A stretch of DNA of 64,000 nucleotides from Candidatus Rokuibacteriota bacterium (GCA_003220435.1 QHSL01000065.1:29751-93750); one strand, 5' to 3'; counted from the stretch's first letter, positions 26,957 through 38,160 are shown. The notes: a model not told the origin generated them from the letters alone. Numbers and translations: made by a program.

Positions 26957-27893
26957 CGGAATAGGATGACGGCCATGAGCGAGAGGAAGGCGAGGGCGAA
27001 CGACCCCGCGAGCAGCTCGGGCACGCGGAAGAGCCGGAGCTTCGCCACCGTGGTCTCGAGTACCGCGACCGCGCCGGTCAGGACGGCCAGCTTCGCAGCC
27101 AGCGCCAGGAGCCCGAGGAGGACCGCGCCCGGCCCGGCGGGGCCCGTGAGGCCCCAGGGGACGAAGAGGTTCGCCAGGAGCGTCATGAACAGGAAGAGCT
27201 TCATCGCTCCCGCCCACTCGACGAGGGCCAGGTACCGGCCCGAGTACTCGAGCACCATCGCCTCGTGGATCATCGTGAGCTCGAGGTGGGTCGCTGGATT
27301 ATCCACGGGGAGCCGGCCCGTCTCGGCCAGCATCACGATGAAGAACGCGGCGAACGCCAGGAGGTGGGCGGGATTCGCCGCCAGCCAGGGCTCCTGCCCG
27401 AAGCGCTCGACGACTAGGCCGAGATCGATGGTATCGGCGCGCAGCGCGAGCGCGAACACGGCGACGATGATCGTCGGCTCGGCGAGCGCGGCGACCGCGA
27501 CCCCTCGGCTCGAGCCCATCCCTCCGAACGCGCTGCCCGCGTCCAGGCCGGCCAGGGCGAGGAAGAACGTACCGAGCATGAAGAGGTACACCAGAAGAAT
27601 GATATTGCCGGCGAACGCCAGCGGAGGTCGTGCCGACGAGACCGGCACGATGAGTGCGGTCACCAGCGTTGTCGCCACCAGCACGTAGGGCGTGGCGCGA
27701 AACACCCACGATGTCGTCGTCGAAACGACCACCTCTTTCCCGAGCAGCTTCCGCAGATCGGCATATGGTTGCCACGGACTCGGGCCGCGCCGGCCAACGA
27801 GCCGCGCCTTGAGCGTCCTGAGCACGCCGACCAGCAGCGGTGCGCCCATCCCGACGACGAGGACCTGGCCGACTGCGACGCCGATGTCGGCGA

Positions 27894-27897
<4 letters not shown>
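26953..27897 (-). CDS. hyfC: HyfC/HycD-like membrane subunit (NuoH family)
   Basis: A 314-residue membrane protein homologous to NuoH, HycD and HyfC, which anchor the peripheral arm and line the ion path. Signatures include RRGPSPWQPYADLRKLLGKE, GSSRGVAVAALAEP, ETGRLPVDNPATHLELTMIHEAMVLEYSG. The last contains the acidic cluster conserved in this subunit. It starts with GTG 27897, overlapping the upstream HyfB stop (GTGA). Confidence 0.93.
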
Positions 27898-29803
<1,906 letters not shown>

Positions 29804-29804
<1 letters not shown>

Positions 29805-30313
29805 CAGCGCGGACGGCCGATCGCTTCGAGGATGCCGGCGAGAAGGGTCGCGGGCGATGGAGGACACCCAGGGATGACGGCGTCGACGGGCACCACGTCG
29901 GAGACGCCGCCTACGACGGCGTAAGAGCCGCGGAAGATGCCGCCGTCGCGCCCGCAGTCGCCGACGGCGATGACGAATTTCGGATCCGGCGTCGCCTGCC
30001 ACGTGCGCCGCAGAGCCTCGGCCATGTTCCGCGTCACCGGGCCCGTGACCAGGAGGCAATCGGCGTGACGTGGCGAGGCAACGAAGTGCACGCCGAACCG
30101 CTCGAGGTCGTAGTGCGGCCCGGTGAGGCCGGCGATCTCGAGCTCGCAGCCGTTGCAGGAGCCGGCGTCGACCTGGCGGATCGCGAGCGAGCGACCGAAG
30201 AGACGCGCGATCTCCGAGGCGAGCCGCTCGCCGATGCGCTCGATCTCGCCGCCCTGCGGGGCCGGCTCGGTCACGATGCCTGTGCGGATCGCGGTCCGGA
30301 GCTGGCGGAACAC
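29804..30313 (-). CDS. hyfI: Small iron-sulfur subunit (NuoB/HyfI-like)
   Basis: A 169-residue soluble subunit that should hold the proximal [4Fe-4S] cluster at the base of the peripheral arm. The four ligands of the NuoB family are present: C53 and C56 (GSCNGCELE), C120 (VGDCGRDGG) and C150 (PGCPPSP). So the electron-transfer cluster is kept even though the large subunit has lost the [NiFe] site. No 2x[4Fe-4S] ferredoxin-like HyfH/HyfA subunit is encoded in the operon. The gene begins four bases after the ArsR regulator gene. Confidence 0.92.
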
Positions 30314-30316
30314 GGA

Positions 30317-30676
30317 TCAGCGCCGGGCTGGCCGGCGCGCCTCCTGACGGAGCTCGCGCAGCATCGTCTGGCTCCCGGCCAGCTGGTTGTTGAAGATCCG
30401 CCGCGCCACGTCCAGGAGGTCGCCCACGAGCGCATCGCGCACGGCGTAGCGGACGGTCGTGCCCTCCTTGCGGGCCGTCACGATGTTCTTGCCGCGGAGG
30501 ACGGCGAGCTGCTGCGACACGGTGGACTGGTCGAGGTCGAGGAGAGCCTGGAGCTCCTGGACGCTCCGCTCGCGGGAGCGGAGGACCTCGAGGATTCGAA
30601 TGCGGAGCGGATGCGCGAGCGCCTTGAAGAACTCGGCCTTGAACGACTGCAGATCCGTCGACGGCGCTGCGGCCAC
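30317..30676 (-). CDS. ArsR-family winged-helix regulator, first gene of the Hyf-like operon
   Basis: A 119-residue DNA-binding protein with FFKALAHPLRIRILEVL, the ArsR core, and the recognition helix region LDLDQSTVSQQLAVLRGKNIVTARKEGTTVRYAV. It has no cysteine, so it cannot sense metals or sulfur through the usual thiol sites. It lies four bases upstream of the small subunit gene and is very likely co-transcribed with the whole complex, which suggests autoregulation. The start is GTG 30676, with TATACT seven bases upstream and no ribosome-binding site. Confidence 0.9.
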   Translation of the reverse strand: MAAAPSTDLQSFKAEFFKALAHPLRIRILEVLRSRERSVQELQALLDLDQSTVSQQLAVLRGKNIVTARKEGTTVRYAVRDALVGDLLDVARRIFNNQLAGSQTMLRELRQEARRPARR

Positions 30677-30683
30677 GAGGATC

Positions 30684-30689
30684 AGTATA
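30684..30689 (-). promoter_or_regulatory. Candidate -10 element and AT-rich operator for the arsR-hyf operon
   Basis: On the minus strand TATACT (five of six to TATAAT) lies seven bases before the GTG start of the regulator. The surrounding block 30681-30712 is the most AT-rich sequence in the neighbourhood and contains partly symmetric TATAT and ATATA elements. Such sites are typical of ArsR operators, so the regulator may control its own operon here. This is inference from position and composition. Confidence 0.45.
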
Positions 30690-30919
30690 TCAAAGTATCG
30701 CTATATTATGGTTCTGCCATGGTGTGCCACGATCGGCCTCATTCCCTTCGGTCGAGCGACCTCTTACCGGCGACGTTTCAGGCCGCGACTTCGGCACATT
30801 GAGCGGGGGCTCGCCGCAGACGGCGGTGCTCGACGGCGACACCCGCCGCCGAGCGCCGAAGCCGCGCGCACGCTCCTTGGGCTGTCGGCGGCGTGTCAGC
30901 GCGGGCTCGACTCGGACGC

Positions 30920-31774
30920 CTACGAGGAGGTCGTCGCGTCCGGTGGTGTCGGCCCGCAGATGAAGTAGTGCTGGATGAATTGTTCGGGGCTCTTCGGGTG
31001 GAGCGACGCGACGCTCCAGCCCTTCGCCACGATGAGCGCACGCAGGCTCCGCTCGGAGTAGTAAGCGTTCTCGAGCGGGTGCTCGGGGATCCGGTCCTCG
31101 AAGGAGTCAACTGCGTCGTCGAGAAACGCCGAGAAAAACAGGTGCCCGCCTGGTCGCACGTGCCGGCGCAGGATCGTGAGCATCGCGGCAGCGTCGGCTG
31201 GCTCGAGGTGCGTGAACACGGAGAACAGCCAGATAACGTCGAACGTGCCCGCGATGGGCAGGGACGATTCCGATGTGAGCTTCGTGCCAGTCGGGTTGTA
31301 CATTGCGTTGTGCGCATCCCAATGCGCAAAGGAAAAGCGCGGATCGTCGATCTCTCGCCGGAGGTAGTCGATGAGCGGACGGTACACGTCGACGCCTGTG
31401 TAGCTCTTGATGGGGATGTCGCGATTGATGAGCGCCTGTGTGAAGCGGACTCCGCACCCTACGTCCAGCACGTCCACGTCGCACAGGTCCTTCAGCCCGA
31501 GACGCTCGACCACGAGCTCCATCAGCACGGACCCGGTGTGCTCCGGGCCGCGCGCGTGCACTTTAGGGTGGTTGCGATGGAGCTCGTCGGGAACCAAGAG
31601 TGGACGCTTCAAGGTGAGCTCGAGGCGCTGAAAGGAGGTGTCCACGCACACACAAGGCCCATGTAGTACGCGCAGAGACTTCCTTGAAGCAGAGGAAACC
31701 CGTAAAACGGAGCGGAGAATACCCGACAACGACGTCAGGTGCGCCGAGGCGGTTAATCGAGAGCTTCGGTGCAT
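30920..31774 (-). CDS. Class I SAM-dependent methyltransferase
   Basis: The core carries motif I VDVLDVGCGVRFTQALI, followed by SYTGVDVY, FDVIWLFSVFTHLEPADAAAML and VRPGGHLFFSAFLDD, all typical of methyltransferase type 11/25 enzymes. The substrate is not evident. The ATG at 31774 gives 284 residues, but the first about 40 are Ser/Arg-rich and unlike the family; a GTG at 31645 would start just before the conserved part. The position upstream of arsR, with a 240-base gap, argues that it is a separate unit. Confidence 0.8.
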   Translation of the reverse strand: MHRSSRLTASAHLTSLSGILRSVLRVSSASRKSLRVLHGPCVCVDTSFQRLELTLKRPLLVPDELHRNHPKVHARGPEHTGSVLMELVVERLGLKDLCDVDVLDVGCGVRFTQALINRDIPIKSYTGVDVYRPLIDYLRREIDDPRFSFAHWDAHNAMYNPTGTKLTSESSLPIAGTFDVIWLFSVFTHLEPADAAAMLTILRRHVRPGGHLFFSAFLDDAVDSFEDRIPEHPLENAYYSERSLRALIVAKGWSVASLHPKSPEQFIQHYFICGPTPPDATTSS

Positions 31775-31894
31775 CGGCGGTCCTTACCCTGCGAGAGTGC
31801 ATTACTGGATCGCCTTACGATGGCCTTGACACATGACGGCGGCGGAGTGATCGTTGCCACTCACGTCCTTCGAACCCGTTCACCGGAGGTGCCC

Positions 31895-32521
31895 ATGGCG
31901 ACCGCCACCAAGACCCGCTGGCAAATGAGCGGGCAGGGTTACGAGTTCTGCAACTGCGACTTCGGCTGCGGCTGCAACTTCGGGGGCTTCCCGAATTCGA
32001 AGGACGGAAGCTGCCGCGCGCTCGTGGGCTTCACGGTGACGAGAGGGCGTTGCGGCGACACCGACCTCGCCAACGTGAAGGGCGCTGGGATCTTCGTGTG
32101 GCCCAAGGCGATTCACGAAGGCCACGGCAAGGCGGTCTTCATCGTCGACCCGGCCACCACCGACAAGCAGGTCGAGGGGCTCTCCCAGATCTTCACCGGC
32201 CAGCTCGGCGGGATGCCGTGGGAGCTGCTCGGACCGACCTTCCAGGTCGTGGGTCTCCTGAAAAAGAAGATCACCATCGAGGGCAGCGGGCGCAAGAGCA
32301 CGTTCCGCATCGACGGCGTGGGCGAGGGGCGCGGCGATACATTGAAGAATCCGGTGACGGGCGAGGACCACATCGTCAACGTCGATCTGCCCACCGGGTT
32401 CATTTGGAAGAAGGGCGAGGCGGGGCTGGGCTCGTTCCGGGCGTCGGCCGGCGACCTCTCCGTCGAGTTCAACAAGACGAACTGGATCTACTACCAGTAC
32501 GACTGGTCGAACGCCGCTTGA
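31895..32521 (+). CDS. DUF1326 domain protein
   Basis: A 208-residue protein starting MATATKTRWQMSGQGYEFCNCDFGCGCNF, with the cysteine-rich CNC..GCGC signature of DUF1326. The family is conserved but uncharacterised, and the cysteine cluster suggests metal or redox binding. ATG 31895 is preceded by GGAGGT with ideal spacing. The next gene, a trypsin-like protein, begins 23 bases after the stop, so the two are likely co-expressed. Confidence 0.85.
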   Translation: MATATKTRWQMSGQGYEFCNCDFGCGCNFGGFPNSKDGSCRALVGFTVTRGRCGDTDLANVKGAGIFVWPKAIHEGHGKAVFIVDPATTDKQVEGLSQIFTGQLGGMPWELLGPTFQVVGLLKKKITIEGSGRKSTFRIDGVGEGRGDTLKNPVTGEDHIVNVDLPTGFIWKKGEAGLGSFRASAGDLSVEFNKTNWIYYQYDWSNAA

Positions 32522-32544
32522 GGAGGCGCACGCCCAAGGCAAGT

Positions 32545-33516
32545 GTGGACCCCTTCGCCAAGGCCAAGCAAGAGGCGGTCGACACGTTCATGTCGCTGGC
32601 TCCGCCCCGGGCGGAGTTCGCCGCGCTAGCGGCGACGACCGCCCCCCGACACAACATTGTCGGGGTGGGGGTCGGCCCCAAGATTCGAAAGGGCAAGGAG
32701 ACGGCCACCACGTCGATCCGCTTTTACGTCGAGAAGAAAGTGGCGCCGAGCGCCGTGCCCAGGGCTCACCGGCTTCCAGCCAAGATCAGGGGAATCCCCA
32801 CCGACGTGATCGAGACGGGCCGGCTCTTCGCGCAGGTGCCGATCGCCCAACAGCGTCTGCGCCCGGCCAAAGGAGGATGCTCGGTCGGATTTCAAGCCTC
32901 GGGCTTCGTCATGGCCGGCACGCTCGGCTGCCTGGTCACCGACGGCACCAGGCGCTTCATCCTGAGCAACAACCACGTGCTCGCCAACGAGAACGCCTTG
33001 CCCCTCAGCAGCCCCATCTTTCAGCCCGGCCTGCTCGACGGCGGTGTGGCTCCGGCCGATCGCATCGCGCGCCTGAGAAAGTTCGTGCGGATACGCAAGC
33101 TCCCGGCCGACAATCATATCGACGCGGCGATCGCCGCCCTCAACGCACCCGGGCTCGCGTCCCCCCTCATCCTGCCCGGCGTCGGGGCGCTCGGGGCGAC
33201 AGCGCCTCTGCCGGCGAGCATCGGGATGCGGGTGCACAAGCACGGGCGCACGACCGGCTACACGCGGGGGCGCGTGATCGATGTCTCGGCCGACGTCAAC
33301 ATCACGTACGACTTCGGTGCGGCGCGCTTCATCGATCAGATCGTGATCGTCGGCGATACCCGCTCGTTCTCCGATGCCGGGGACTCCGGCTCTCTGATCG
33401 TGCGCCGTTCGGGCAACCGGGCGATCGGCCTGCTGTTCGCCGGCTCCGCGTCGCACACGATCGCCAACCACCTCGGCGAGGTGCTCGACGCACTCCACGT
33501 CACGCTGGTCGTGTGA
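32545..33516 (+). CDS. Trypsin-like serine protease, Nal1-like
   Basis: A 323-residue protein with a small N-terminal GVGVGPKIRKG domain (about residues 30-65) followed by a chymotrypsin-like fold. The likely catalytic residues are His in FILSNNHVLANE, Asp in HIDAAIAAL and Ser in DAGDSGSLIV. The arrangement resembles the plant NARROW LEAF 1 type of trypsin-like protein and its bacterial relatives. No signal peptide is visible, so it may act in the cytosol. GTG 32545 is the first start after the DUF1326 stop with GGAGG upstream; an ATG at 32590 is an alternative. Confidence 0.78.
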   Translation: MDPFAKAKQEAVDTFMSLAPPRAEFAALAATTAPRHNIVGVGVGPKIRKGKETATTSIRFYVEKKVAPSAVPRAHRLPAKIRGIPTDVIETGRLFAQVPIAQQRLRPAKGGCSVGFQASGFVMAGTLGCLVTDGTRRFILSNNHVLANENALPLSSPIFQPGLLDGGVAPADRIARLRKFVRIRKLPADNHIDAAIAALNAPGLASPLILPGVGALGATAPLPASIGMRVHKHGRTTGYTRGRVIDVSADVNITYDFGAARFIDQIVIVGDTRSFSDAGDSGSLIVRRSGNRAIGLLFAGSASHTIANHLGEVLDALHVTLVV

Positions 33517-33574
33517 CACGGGCGGCGCCCGGCGGTATGATGACGACGTCCGGTGAAAACCGCTCCGGACCATC

Positions 33575-33802
33575 ATGGCGACGGCGGACTCGAGCAACCT
33601 GGCGGACGCGAAGCGGAAGCTCTCTGGACGCCTCCTCGACGAGACGGGCGTGAGCGGCGTCGGCTTGCGCAAGGATCGACTCGTCGTTTATCTGGCGGTC
33701 GACGATCCCGCGGTGAGACGGAGGGCCGAGGAGGTGGCGCGACGACTTGGCCTCACCGCTCCGCTCGTGTTCGAGGTCACGGGAGAGCTTCGGAAGCACT
33801 GA
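33575..33802 (+). CDS. Small protein resembling the protease N-terminal domain
   Basis: A 75-residue protein with TGVSGVGLRKDRLVVYLAVDD near the start. This pattern parallels the GVGVGPKIRKG...IRFYVEKK segment at the N terminus of the preceding trypsin-like protein, suggesting a stand-alone copy of the same small domain. It begins 58 bases after the protease gene and could be an inhibitor-like or regulatory partner; that is inference. Its end overlaps the convergent lysoplasmalogenase gene by 26 bases. Confidence 0.6.
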   Translation: MATADSSNLADAKRKLSGRLLDETGVSGVGLRKDRLVVYLAVDDPAVRRRAEEVARRLGLTAPLVFEVTGELRKH

Positions 33803-34529
33803 AGCCAGGCTCCGCCGGCTGACCCCTCTCGTCTCCCGCTACCTCCCGGAGAAACCCGACGGCAATCCCGTACTGCCCCAGATAGTACGTCGGCCAGATC
33901 AGGTACCCGGCCAGTGTCCACCCCGTCTTGAAGCGCACGGCGGCGATGAGCGAATCCGAGACCATGAAGAGGATCGCGCCGATCCAGACGAAGGGCCGAG
34001 AGAAGCCGGCGAGAATCGTCGAAATTGTCATCGCCGTGATCGCGCTGGCATAGATCATCCCCGGCACGGTGTGCTGGCCCAGTTCAGACGCCAGCCAGCT
34101 CGTCACGAGCAGACTGTAGACCAGGACCAGGGACGTCAAGATCAGCTGTGGGCCGGTTGGGCGCAGCGGCCGCGGCCAGCTTCGAACGAAGAGCAGGATG
34201 TAGGCAAGGTGCGCGAGCAGAAAGACCCGCAGCGCATGACCGAAGTAGCGGCGTGGATCGACTGCCAGCAAGACGTCGCCGATGCACGACAACGTCAGCG
34301 CCGCCGCCAGGATCAGGTGCGCGTGACGGCGCCCGTCAGCCTTGCCGAGGACCCTGAACGCCAGCACCGCCAGCGGAGCGATGCTCAGCGCCTTGAGGGC
34401 CACGCCGCTCGTGGAGGGTGGAAGGCCTCGCGTCGCCAGATACGCCGCGCTGCTGCCGATCGAGAGCAGCAACAGCCCCGTGTCCAGCCGCCCGAAGTTG
34501 CGCAGACGGCCGAACGTCAGGCGGTTCAT
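33777..34529 (-). CDS. YhhN/TMEM86 family membrane protein (lysoplasmalogenase-like)
   Basis: A 250-residue integral membrane protein with about eight spans. The family signature residues appear in LSCIGDVLLAVDPRRYFGHALRVFLLAHLAYI and FMVSDSLIAAVRF, the two conserved Asp-containing helices of the YhhN/TMEM86 family. Characterised members cleave the vinyl-ether bond of lysoplasmalogens, but many bacterial members are untested. It starts at ATG 34529 with TAGGCT six bases upstream and no ribosome-binding site. Confidence 0.88.
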   Translation of the reverse strand: MNRLTFGRLRNFGRLDTGLLLLSIGSSAAYLATRGLPPSTSGVALKALSIAPLAVLAFRVLGKADGRRHAHLILAAALTLSCIGDVLLAVDPRRYFGHALRVFLLAHLAYILLFVRSWPRPLRPTGPQLILTSLVLVYSLLVTSWLASELGQHTVPGMIYASAITAMTISTILAGFSRPFVWIGAILFMVSDSLIAAVRFKTGWTLAGYLIWPTYYLGQYGIAVGFLREVAGDERGQPAEPGFSASEALP

Positions 34530-34535
34530 CCCGCG

Positions 34536-34541
34536 AGCCTA
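34536..34541 (-). promoter_or_regulatory. Candidate -10 element for the YhhN gene
   Basis: TAGGCT on the minus strand lies six bases before ATG 34529. It fits only the TANNNT consensus, but the spacing equals that at ddl and other genes here. Confidence 0.3.
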
Positions 34542-34690
34542 TCAGAACCCGTCTCTCGGCGATTCTGTCGACGCCAGCAGCGCCGAACAGCAATGCGCGG
34601 AGAGCCTTGCGCCGGCGGCGGAGCCCGGCATCGCGCATTGCCACCGGGCGCTCGCGCTGACGGCGGGGATGCGGAAGCTCGGATGACGAT

Positions 34691-35668
34691 GTGCCTCAGT
34701 CAGCGGGGTTGAGGCGCTCCCGCCGCGACAGGAGCGCCTCGCTCTTCCGGGCGCGCGCGGTGACCGAGCTCGCCGATTTCATCGGCTGCGAGCGGGCGCA
34801 CGGCGTCTATTACATCGGAGTGCCGGACGTGGCGATCGGGCCGCTGTACTACTCGCTCTACGATGCGGCCTGCGTGACGGTGAGCGCCGATCTGCCCGAC
34901 GCCGGCAAGCATCTCAGGCAGACGAACCAGGCGGCGCTCACCCCGGGCGAGGTCGACGAGATGGTCCAGCTGCTGATGACGGCCGATGGGCCGACCGTCT
35001 GGTCCGAGCTCACCACGCATCTACGCAACGGCAAGTCACTGACGAGCCTCGGCGACACCATCCAGATCGCGGCCGCCGAGCTGATCTTGAGAACCACGAT
35101 GCCGCGCAATTTCACCGACGGCCAGCACCCGTTCGACTACTGCAACACCGCGAACTATTGGATGCGACGGACGCACAGTCCCTATCAGACGCGGGTGCTC
35201 TACCTGATGGCAAACTTCGTCAACGACGTCGCGCGGTCCAACAAGCTGTTCACGTCCCCGATCGAGCAGGAGTGGGCCAGATTCCACCTCGACGATCGGA
35301 CGCCGCAGTCGCTCCTGACCGAGCTGGACGGGGTCATCATGGCCTACGACGTGCCCCGCACCACGGCGACTGCCGTCGCCTACCTGCGCTCGGGCGCCGA
35401 CCGCCAGGCCTACCAGGCCACGGTCGCGATCGCGGCGTACAAGTTTTCAAGACGATCCGCACAACCACAAGATCACGCACTCCACGTTCGAGGAGTACGC
35501 GCACAACTCGACGCACCGGCGGGATCGGCTCCTCTCGCCACCGTGCCGCTGCTCGCGGGCTGGCCGAAGGTGCGAGCGCGACTGCTACGCCCGATTCATG
35601 AGCGACTGGATCAAACGAGTAGGCTCCGGGGAGGATTTCCCTCCCCGGAGCTGTTCCGCGAGTCCTAG
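34691..35668 (+). pseudogene. Unknown protein gene with a probable single-base frameshift
   Basis: The first about 250 residues look like a genuine folded protein of no recognised family, with VYYIGVPDVAIGPLYYSLYD and FDYCNTANYWMRRTHSPYQT. After AAIAAYKF the frame becomes Arg/Pro-rich. In another frame the sequence continues naturally as QDDPHNHKITHSTFEEYAHN and on to FMSDWIKRVGSGEDF. One extra T in the TTTT run at 35444-35447 would account for the break. The alternative frame runs to a stop at 35721-35723, overlapping the convergent gene. It may be a decaying gene or a sequencing error. The His-rich motif HNHKITH could bind metal. Confidence 0.55.
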
Positions 35669-36285
35669 TTGTCCTTGTGGGCCTGGTGGTTCCCGAAGGT
35701 CAGGTTGGCGGGTCCGATCTTGAGGAGGACGTTGCCGGTGCAAATTACATTGTTCGGACTGCCGCCTGGGTCCTCCGGGCACAGGGACACCCCCGAAGCA
35801 GCGCCGCCATCCGTGATCAGGATGGTGGCCTGGTCCGTGTCGCCGGGCTCCCCGTTATCGGTGAACTTCCACTGTGCGCAGTAGAGTTGATCGGTGCCAT
35901 CGGTGTTCAAGCGCACGAACCCCTGACCGACAAAGGTGTTGAAGCCTGCGGCCGGCGGCTTGGGATTCAAGGCCGGGTCGTAGAAACAACTCGTCTGGTT
36001 GAGGGTCTCGAGGTGGAAGGCGCGGTTTAGAACATGGTCATTGATCTGCAGGTTGTTGGGGTCAGAGCCCTCGACGCAGTGAAGCTCGAAGCCATGCGTC
36101 ACGCGCCCGCTGTTGACTCCCGTGGTCTCCACGCAGCCGCCGGGCGTGTAGCAGACACTGCCACCACCAGTCATCCGGCCTTCGCCGCACCAGGCGAGAG
36201 CGATCGACGGCGCCATCGCGGCAAGCGTCATCGCCGAAACAATGACGGCGATCTTGCACCAGGTTCGCGTCTTGAGGTTTCTCAC
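35665..36285 (-). CDS. Secreted post-COAP-1-like domain protein
   Basis: A 206-residue exported protein. The GTG at 36285 has AGGAGG upstream and is followed by a signal peptide (CKIAVIVSAMTLAAMAPSIALA). The mature chain begins WCGEGRMTGGGSVCYTPGG and continues with THGFELHCVEGSDPNNLQIN, FHLETLNQTSC and FTDNGEPGDTDQATILI, a set typical of the extracellular domain called post-COAP-1. Several cysteines suggest disulfides. The function is unknown; related domains occur in secreted and cell-surface proteins. It is divergent in role from, but lies 106 bases downstream of, the DsbA-like gene. Confidence 0.8.
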   Translation of the reverse strand: MRNLKTRTWCKIAVIVSAMTLAAMAPSIALAWCGEGRMTGGGSVCYTPGGCVETTGVNSGRVTHGFELHCVEGSDPNNLQINDHVLNRAFHLETLNQTSCFYDPALNPKPPAAGFNTFVGQGFVRLNTDGTDQLYCAQWKFTDNGEPGDTDQATILITDGGAASGVSLCPEDPGGSPNNVICTGNVLLKIGPANLTFGNHQAHKDN

Positions 36286-36391
36286 TGCTCGTTCCTCCTG
36301 ACTTTTCGTGGATGAGGATGACCTACGGTCGCTTCCAGGATCTTGCGTGATCACCTCCCATGGTTGGAGCCGCTCGACGTGGCTCACAACC

Positions 36392-37438
36392 TCACTTCGC
36401 TTGTCTCAACTCTTCATCGATCATCCGCACGAAGCTCTCGAGCGGTTGTGCCCCCACCAGCAGTCGGCCGTTGATGAAAAAGTTCGGCGTTCCCGTCAGC
36501 CCCAGGCGGATCGCCTCGTCGATGTCCCTCTGCACCGCGGCCGCGTGGGTGCCGCTCGAGATGCAACGCTCGAACCCCGGGACATCGAGCCCGGCTTGCC
36601 GAGCGTACGTGGTCAGCGCATCGGAATCGGCGCTGGGCGCGTTGGCGAAGAGAAGGTCGTGGTACTCCCAGAACTTCCCCTGATCCTTCGCGCAGCGACC
36701 GGCCTCGGCGGCCCGCCTGGCCTGCGGGTGCAGCTTGTCGAGCGGGAAATCGCGGAACACCAGACGCACCCTGTCGCCGTAACGCGACATCACTTGCGCC
36801 AGCGTCGGGTTGACCCGCTTGCAGAAGGGGCAGTGAAAATCCGAGAACGCGACGATCGTGACCGGAGCCGCTTCGCCGCCCCTGAACGGAGCACCGTCGA
36901 TGGCGATCTGCGCCCTGTACACTGGGGGCTCGCTGAGGTGCACGGCGACTCTGGTCTCGGAGCGCAGAGCTTGGAGGAATGCGGCCCGCCGTCTCTCGAC
37001 CTTCTGGCTCAGGAGGTGCGCTCGGATCCGTTCACGAAGCTGCGCTTCATCGCCGGTCAATCGGCTCTTGGTCGCCTGGTAGAAGCCCTCGACCTCCCCG
37101 TCGCTGACGGCGCCCGCTTTGGTCGTGACCTCCGACTCGAACAATGCCGGGACGGTCACCCTCCGCTTCGCCGCCTCGCGCGCGAGGAGCCGCTCGTCGA
37201 TCATCGTCTCGAGCTTTTGACGCCGCAGGTCGTAGATCTGCTTTTCGAGTGTCCCGAGCTGGACACCCAGCGCCTTGTCCACGTCCTCGCGACTGATCGA
37301 CTCCCCGTCGACTTCGGCAAGAACCTCCGTCGCCTGCGCGGGAAGCGCTCGCGCGCTCACCCCGATCGGGAGCGCGAGGCTCACCAACAACAAGAGGGCC
37401 GATATCGGGTGGCTGCCTCCGCCGCGAGCCTGAGCCAT
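36392..37438 (-). CDS. DsbA-family thioredoxin-fold protein with SurA-like N terminus
   Basis: A 348-residue periplasmic protein. After a signal segment (ALLLLVSLALPIGVSARALPA) comes a helical SurA/PpiC-type N-terminal region (EVLAEVDGESISREDVDKAL, about residues 38-170) without a rotamase domain, then a DsbA/thioredoxin-like domain with CPFC in FSDFHCPFCKRV and the cis-Pro loop TGTPNFFING. It should act as a thiol-disulfide oxidoreductase or isomerase. ATG 37438 is set by GGAGG upstream. Similar fusions are common in Rokubacteria-like and delta-proteobacterial genomes, though that comparison is from memory. Confidence 0.87.
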   Translation of the reverse strand: MAQARGGGSHPISALLLLVSLALPIGVSARALPAQATEVLAEVDGESISREDVDKALGVQLGTLEKQIYDLRRQKLETMIDERLLAREAAKRRVTVPALFESEVTTKAGAVSDGEVEGFYQATKSRLTGDEAQLRERIRAHLLSQKVERRRAAFLQALRSETRVAVHLSEPPVYRAQIAIDGAPFRGGEAAPVTIVAFSDFHCPFCKRVNPTLAQVMSRYGDRVRLVFRDFPLDKLHPQARRAAEAGRCAKDQGKFWEYHDLLFANAPSADSDALTTYARQAGLDVPGFERCISSGTHAAAVQRDIDEAIRLGLTGTPNFFINGRLLVGAQPLESFVRMIDEELRQAK

Positions 37439-37668
37439 TCGTCGTTCCTCCACGCGTGCCGCGGAGTCTAGCGGTTGCAGGAGACTGAAAACTCCGGCGA
37501 TCACCGGAATCGAAGCCCGGAAATTCCCTGTTGGCATGCGCGCGCTTCCTGTCTCCACGCGCCGCAGGGTAGGAGGCACGGGACGCCCGGGCAACGGAGG
37601 ACGGTGTCAGTCCAGCGTGACAGACCAGTGGGACAGACTAGCGTGAAGCGGCGTCCGCTGCGGCGGCG

Positions 37669-37890
37669 TCAGACGTGAAGGGTGAGACGCTGCAGCGCGC
37701 GCACGGTCGTCGGTGAAAGCAGAGCGATCCTTCTCGGGTTCCGGCCGGGGCCCCGGACGAGGCGTCGTGGCAACTCATGCTTCGAGAGGAGATTCCGGAT
37801 AGTGCCCTCGGCGCGATGGCAGAGGTCCGCTGCCTCTCGCACGGTATACCAGCGCTCGATCTCACCGGGTATCAGCGTGCTCACCCCCAA
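37669..37890 (-). CDS. Small helix-turn-helix protein (excisionase/MerR-like, HTH_17)
   Basis: A 73-residue DNA-binding protein: IERWYTVREAADLCHRAEGTIRNLLSKHELPRRLV matches the HTH_17 family (AlpA/excisionase-like winged helix), with a wing around GRNPRRIALLS. Such proteins often belong to mobile elements or toxin-antitoxin-like loci, but no integrase or transposase is adjacent. It sits next to a stretch of broken genes, which supports past rearrangement at this locus. Confidence 0.72.
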   Translation of the reverse strand: MGVSTLIPGEIERWYTVREAADLCHRAEGTIRNLLSKHELPRRLVRGPGRNPRRIALLSPTTVRALQRLTLHV

Positions 37891-38160
37891 GGCGCTTGCA
37901 CGGCAACCCTCGTGCCAGAGATCGCGAGCAGCGCACGCGAGGACTTAGGAAGACCGCCGTACAAGCCGGTTGCAGAGTCTATGACACAGATTGCAGGGGA
38001 CAGTGACCGGAAGACGCTCTCGAGACGTGGGGGATCGTAAGCAGCGACACGATGTGGAGTCTGCCCAGCGGCACAAGACATTCCGGAATTAATTAGTCGC
38101 CGAAGCGTACGGGTCCGGCGGATTCCTGACCTTCCTAGCCCAGACCGCGGTGTCGGGGCT

